Shown piece by piece: positions 58,601 to 64,000 of a DNA stretch of 64,000 bases. The stretch is from assembly GCA_964030785.1 (NCBI GenBank), contig OZ034966.1, positions 769,501 through 833,500 on the forward strand, read 5' to 3'. How positions within the stretch are numbered: the stretch's first letter is position 1; each line of letters opens with the position of its first letter. The notes beneath the pieces were generated by a model that did not search any database, was not told the origin of the DNA, and saw only the letters and a program-made list of their open reading frames with translations. Position numbers and translations under genes: made by a program. Source of the DNA: Siderastrea siderea. Lineage: Eukaryota > Cnidaria > Anthozoa > Scleractinia > Rhizangiidae.

Positions 58601-61042
58601 GTAAGTAGCCTTTTTTCTATAAGTGAACCACACTGTAGATACAGTGTTTATCTCAGTATTCGAGAACTTCAGTTTGCAACAACTCTATCCCCCCTAGCAT
58701 GAGAGAAAGAGTTTTGAAATTTTGCCGTGAGACAATAAATTAAAAAATGTTGACGGTTTTTGTTTACTATCATTGGCACAAATATATTTTTTTAAAGCTT
58801 GTAAAGCCTGTATCCTTACAGCGGGCCCAGTGTTCGATTCGGAAATAGAAATGAGTTTGCAGCTTTAGGGTCACACATTATGATAACTAGCCCGCAAGGT
58901 TAGGAAACATGTAATATAATCACACGAATACAAGAAACTACTCGTGGATTCAGCAAGGCTGACTCATCGCAAATAAATGGTCCGCACGCATGCAGACATG
59001 GAAACAGCTTTCACTTTTTCAAACGAATACGTGCGTCTTTCCTTTCCTTTCTGACAAACACACGGGAAATGATTGTACTTAAATTTTCTGTTAGGAATTT
59101 TAATACCAGTTGTAATAGCAGTTGATATGATAAAATTAATTAAGGACGGTGCCTGCTAATTCACAAACATTTTACAAATGTTATGACCATAGGGAAAAGT
59201 AGATCTTAGCAAGGGTTATTGGAATCCAAAAAGAAAAATGTGGGTAGCCACGAGAGAATTAAACAACCATAATTCTAAGAAAGCGTTAACCCTATTCAGA
59301 CCGGGCTTTTTTTGGTCTTCTGGGACCGGGAAGGGGGGGGGGGGGCTGATTCGGCCCCCACCTCATAACTCCGAGAATGTTAGAGCTATAAAAACGAAAC
59401 TTGTAGGGCAGATAATACGTCCAAAAATGTTTCCTTTGAGGTCCACAATATAGGCTGATGACGTCATATGACGTTACAATTACGTCAGGTGTTAAAATGG
59501 CAGCCATCGTGGATCCACCATCTTGGATTTCTTGATTTTTCCAGAACCTTTCAAATTTGCCAAAATTGACCAAAATGTAACCGAAATCAAGAAGAGAACA
59601 CGAAAATGATGTAAAAATGTAAAACTTACTTCAGAAAAGTAATAGCTTTTCAATGAAAAGGTGAAATTTTAAACTTGGAAAAAACAGCCTGTTAAAACGT
59701 GGTTACCATGGTAACGTCAAACTATATGGACAAGCACTCTATGCCAAATTGTTCCCAGGTAAATTTTAGGAAAAGTCACCAAGTTTTGTGGGTTTAGCTT
59801 GCTTATGAAAAAAGTTATAAACGTCCAAAGTGAGTGCGGGCACAATCGCCCCCGCCTGTCTAAATAGGGTTAAAATACAAAGAATGCATATCAATTTCTT
59901 TCCACATTTAAGCTTAATTATCTCTGAAAAATGAGTGCTTGCCCCCAATTTCCTTTTTGTATTATGATACCCCTTGCTAGGAGCTGCTTTTTCCCCATAG
60001 TCATAAGCCGCGCAAAAATATTGTTGTATTGGGGGGCAAAATCCTTAAGAAACCCGAAGATCCCGAGATGCGAAGAACGTATGCGCAGTAACAAAGGAGG
60101 CACCGTCCTTAACTTCATATGCATAGGCGCGCTAGCTGTCTGCTCATTGATTGTTGGTCTAGATGACCTATTCTCCAACTTTGTCGAGATTTCTGTAAAT
60201 GTATGCTCGTGTTTAACTGTGTTGATGGAATAGCACCTGATTTATCTGGGAACAATCTGGTGTAGCAAGTCCTTCTCTGTTAAGTTTGAAGTTACCATGG
60301 CAACCACTTTTTGACAAGCCGGTTTTTCAGAATTTTGAATTTCCCTCTTTCTAATTAAAAAACCTTTACTTTTTTGAAAAAATTTACATTTTTAGAACGT
60401 TTTCCTGTTAATTTATTGATTTTGACCATTTCTTGATCAATTTTAGCGGTTTTTGAAGGTTATGGAAAATTCAAGAAATTCAAGATGGCGGATACAAGAT
60501 GGCTGCCGCTTGAGAGCAAAACGTTATTGTGACGTCATATGACGTCATCAGCTGATGTTGCGGACCTCGATGGAAACATTTTTGGACGTACTCTCTGTCC
60601 CTCAAGTCTCGTTGTCATAGATTTAATATTCTCGGAGTTAAGAGGTGGGGGAAATCCTCCCCGGTCTCACAAGACCAAAAAAAGCCCGGTCTGAGTAGGA
60701 TTAAAGACTCCCGCAATTGAGAACTAGAAGTTCCATTGGTCATTTCGATGTCATGAGGCGAAAACTTTGAAAACACTTCCTAGCGAAATAAGATCCCTAA
60801 TTAGTCCCTCTGAATTCAAAAATATTCTCGTGCACTTTTTCAGTAACCCATGATTGTTCACCATTTGAAATTAATAAATTCTATAAGTCGTTATGTGTAT
60901 TTTATATATTAATAAGTCTGTGTGAGCTTATTGCTATTATTATGAGTATGGTTGCTTGGATACAGAGTTCCATTTAAGCCAGTTCTGCTGAACTGAAAAT
61001 TCCTGTTTCCTGGCTGGTCACTTTTTCTTTTCCTTTGTGCAG
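58601..61042. other. gene B intron with a TTAA-flanked MITE
   Basis: The intron separates the protease exon from the first downstream CCP exon. Apart from the MITE at 59,286-60,704 nothing is recognised. Confidence 0.6.
59286..60704. mobile_element. TTAA-flanked MITE with about 240-bp TIRs (piggyBac-like)
   Basis: Both ends begin TTAA and read CCTA.TCAGACCGGGCTTTT inward. The TIRs include GGTCTTGTGAGACC-type sequence, TGACGTCATATGACGT with flanking CRE-like half sites, and CATCTTG motifs. There is no transposase. TTAA targets suggest piggyBac-type mobilisation. Confidence 0.65.
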
Positions 61043-61228
61043 CATCCTCGTGTGGTCCACCTCAAATTCCAGCAAACTCTGAGTTCTGGAGATCCCAAAA
61101 GGGCAAAACGACATACATGTACTCGGACATAGTGCTGTTCAGGTGTAGACTTGGATATTTTTCAAAAGGAATCGGGCTACGAATTTGTGGCTTCAACGGT
61201 TGGTCTGGTCCTTCTTTTATTTGCTCTC
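61043..61228 (+). CDS. gene B exon: CCP module 1 after the protease
   Basis: Phase 1-1 exon encoding CGGPPQIPANS, LFRCRLGYFSKG, ICGFNGWSG and a final C. Standard CCP layout. Confidence 0.88.
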
Positions 61229-61503
61229 GTAAGTTTCCAATCTCTTTATGTCGTGTAATTGTACTTGAATGAATTAAATACTGTACTAGTGAAATAAATG
61301 CAAAGAGTACTTAACGGCGTTTGCTCTTGTGTAAATCTAAAGGTAACTGTGCAACTCCGTTTTCCAATTAAAAAAACCACCCTTGGTTGAAAAGTTACGA
61401 TTAACATTGCAGTAGTCTACCACTTACCATCTAACATCTACCACAGAAGCATATCAAAAAGTAGATGAAACACAACTGTTTTTGTTTATCCTCATCTTTT
61501 CAG

Positions 61504-61677
61504 CAAAAAGCTGCGGTAACCCGGGAAGCCCTCGAAATGGCAAAATTTTATCTTACATCTTCACTTTCAAGAGTAAAGTGTATTTCCAATGTAACTATGG
61601 TTACCAACTGGTTGGAGACAAATTTCGCCAATGCCAATCAAATCAGAAATGGAGTGGACGACTGCCGACGTGTGAAC
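61504..61677 (+). CDS. gene B exon: CCP module 2
   Basis: Phase 1-1 exon encoding SCGNPGSPRNG, YFQCNYGYQLVG, CQSNQKWSG and PTC. Confidence 0.9.
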
Positions 61678-62310
61678 GTAAGCACGTTGAAATTGAAATA
61701 GCAGCATTTTTTAAAACTAGATTTCAGGTTCCCAGACTATATAAATGAAAATGCTAAAACTTTCCCCGTTATCATAATTTAAGGACGTTCGCGTCAAAAA
61801 TCTTCCCATGTGTAGCTTTTTTTAAAGTCTTTTAGGTATTGACCAAGCTATGCCAGAAGGCAAACAAAAATTGAAAGGTCACTTAGCTCGTTTCAGAGAT
61901 ATAGCGTATTATAGGCATCTGATATCATTCCTTCCCCAAGAATTAGCCTCACAGAAGGATCCTTGGAAGTCATGCAAGCTCGCATGTGCAATTAGGGTGC
62001 GCAAAAACAATAAGCGTCCTCAAGGACTTATTGTAAAGGCAACTTAAGATGCGAAGAAAATGGTAAAAATAAAGGTTTTTGATCGTCATTTCCAGAGCTC
62101 AGCATGTAAAAATAAAACAAGTAAACATAACACCAAGAGCCTGCCCACGTACATTGTTTTAGAACATGACCTTGACATCTTAAAACAAGCATGTTTGTTT
62201 AGTGTGGCATGGTCATTTTAGTGACGACGCGTCATACAGACAACCACTGTAACACATAAAAGTAGAATTTTATATATTTCATCTCATCTGCGTTGTTGTT
62301 TCCCCCTAAG
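61678..62310. other. gene B intron, nothing recognised
   Basis: A short open frame at 61,850-62,047 has no domain. Confidence 0.6.
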
Positions 62311-62490
62311 CAATTGATTGTGGAGTGCTTCCAATACCAGACAAGGCTGAAAAGGCTTTGGAAACCCACACAAGAGTTGAAGGTGTGGTCAGATTTAAAT
62401 GCAAAGAAAAAGGCTACGAGATCAGTGGCTCAGAAATGAGGACTTGTCAAAACAATGGTTTATGGAGTGGAGCCACAACCTCGTGTAAAA
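62311..62490 (+). CDS. gene B exon: CCP module 3
   Basis: Phase 1-1 exon encoding DCGVLPIPDKA, RFKCKEKGYEISG, CQNNGLWSG and SCK. Confidence 0.9.
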
Positions 62491-63144
62491 GTAAGAACGT
62501 AAGCCTCCTTGGCTTTAAAATCGCTTTTTTACTTATATTTGTAGAATTGTTTAAGCTGCAAATTAAGAAAGGGGAGAAAACTATCACTGAGGCGATTTTG
62601 TGTCCAATTGTTCCGATCTCGTTCTATTTGTCAGCCACTCCCAACCCCACCCCCTCCTCGAAACTCCTGGATCCCCCACTGAAATTAGAACAACGTATTC
62701 AAGAAGACCTGATCGTTCACAGTTAGCATTTTGAGATCAGAAGAAACACAGCGAAATTAACTTTAAACTGTAACTATTGAAGCGTGCTGTGTGATCTTGT
62801 GAGAAGTTGAGCAGTTTTATCAGCCTGAAGACAGAATGGAGTTGGACTAGCTCATGTTTCATTTGTATAAATAAATTTTTTAGATATAGAGAGACAATGT
62901 GCCGCCTCAATCCTAAATGCTTATCGGCAGTTGCACTTTGTTTCTTTCATTTGGACTTACCACTTGCAAATTTAAATACTTTTTTTATCTCCGATTTAAT
63001 TCATTTGTGGCTTTCTAAATGCTCGAAAATACACCTTTAGCGTACGCCCAAGAGTGAATATAAATGATCAGTTAAGTTCCCCGTTTGAAACGCATAATTT
63101 GTTTGTTTGCTTGTTCGTATCTTGTTGATATCTCTTTTTTTTAG
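62491..63144. other. gene B intron, nothing recognised
   Basis: Open frames here are intron read-through or chance. Confidence 0.6.
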
Positions 63145-63324
63145 TCATACACTGCGGAAACCCAGGAACTCCATTAAACGGTAAACAAGTAAATGTCCAG
63201 AACAAGTACAACTATGGAGGCTCGGTGGAATTCGCTTGTAGTGATAACTACACGTTAGCTGGGAAGCGAAAAATTACCTGCGAAGAAACTAAAGACTGGA
63301 GTTCCCCTATACCTCGATGCTGGG
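63145..63324 (+). CDS. gene B exon: CCP module 4
   Basis: Phase 1-1 exon encoding HCGNPGTPLNGK, EFACSDNYTLAG, ITCEETKDWS and PRCW. The open phase 1 donor means the gene continues beyond the window. Confidence 0.9.
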
Positions 63325-64000
63325 GTGAGCTTTATTTTATGCTTACTGCAATTTTTAATTTAGGCCAAACCCGTTCCTTAATTGTAATTTGAAACTAAAC
63401 CTGAATTATTGCGAACTTACTGAAACACGCTCAGGAGAAGCAACGAATCCACGCATGCGTGGCTCAAGAGTTGCAGGGGTCCTACTTTTTCTAGCCTTTT
63501 GTCCTTGCCCTGTGTGATATCTCTGTACGTCTGTAATTTGTGATATCTCATACAGGCAAGCACGAGCAGCGATAATTTAATATAGGTTTAGACCATATTT
63601 AAAAATACCAACAACTGTTTTTCATCGCTTAGAAGAACAAGTTGTAAACAGAAATGATTAGACGTAAAGATGAAGTCACAGTGAAACAATGACTGATTTA
63701 TTTTCGTGTAAAACGGTAGATATTTGTGTTGGGAGAGCGGGGGTTGGGTGGTTTCAAGAGTCAATCGTACAATGTATAACTTTTCAGCGTTTAAATCTAA
63801 AACAACCTAACCAGCCAGGATGCCATATTTTGTGATGATTTTTTTTTGTATTAATATTGATGACTTCTGATAAATCGAGCAAAGAAACTAATTTTCGTCA
63901 CAACTGTGAGGTGGAGGAGGGGGAGAGGGGAGTGGGGGAGTTGGGGCTAGAGTCAGTTTTCCCAAGCTACAAATCTCTTAAATTTGTAGCATCGATAAAT
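63325..64000. other. gene B intron continuing past the window edge
   Basis: Nothing recognised. A GGAGG/GGGAG-rich stretch lies at about 63,910-63,945. Confidence 0.6.

Noticed and set aside
1..64000. tRNA and rRNA genes
   Set aside because: No cloverleaf-like or rRNA-like sequence was noticed by eye; a covariance-model scan would be decisive.

Overview
The window looks like genomic DNA of a cnidarian, most likely a coral or sea anemone. This is inferred from three things: AT-rich introns with many short TIR transposons, immune-type genes built from sushi (CCP), discoidin (F5/8C) and trypsin modules, and Maverick/Polinton (adintovirus-like) elements. No rRNA gene or other species marker is visible, so the taxon is an inference.

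Region 1 (1 to about 17,665) is a nearly complete Polinton/adintovirus-like element (element 1), cut at its left end by the window edge. From the left it holds a TIR, an array of eight 85-bp repeats carrying NF-kB and AP-1 type sites, protein-primed DNA polymerase B, AT-hook/zinc-finger and BRO-N nuclease genes, a DUF5679-PLA2-integrase-chromodomain unit read through an apparent -1 ribosomal frameshift, adenain-like protease, double-jelly-roll major capsid protein, a pVI-like protein, penton, and a PPxY minor virion protein, all leftward. Rightward genes follow: FtsK/HerA packaging ATPase, a collagen-type fibre and a membrane protein. A leftward zinc-ribbon VLTF3-like gene and the right TIR close the element. 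All its large frames are open.

Region 2 (17,700-37,884 and 55,456-64,000) is host DNA. Gene A (exons at 21.1-23.8 kb) encodes a CCP module, a discoidin domain and a C-terminal SH3/tudor-like segment. Gene B (34.5 kb to beyond the window) encodes a trypsin-like protease followed by at least four CCP modules. Its introns hold a foldback element with a 6-bp target-site duplication (TSD), a pogo-like MITE, nested TIR elements, a TTAA-flanked MITE and 7-bp satellites.

Region 3 (37,891-55,449) is a second Polinton (element 2), 17.56 kb with a perfect 6-bp TSD (TAGCTG). It sits inside the gene B intron that separates the exon with the catalytic His from the exon with Asp and Ser. It shares the virion gene block with element 1 but has a different polymerase, a different integrase and different arms. 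Several of its genes are broken; MCP and fibre are intact.

The most interesting signals are these. (1) The same slippery heptamer GGGAAAC, followed at 6-7 nt by an unrelated GC-rich 7-bp stem-loop, lies at the DUF5679/PLA2 junction of both elements. (2) kB plus AP-1 composite sites occur in both elements, eightfold in element 1. (3) The fibre gene is nearly identical in two elements whose other genes are far diverged, which suggests phage-like fibre exchange. (4) A TCTAAACTAAT/TATA motif abuts the start codons of virion genes only. (5) The TIRs of element 2 fold into 80-bp-arm hairpins and carry a shared start codon for two different genes.
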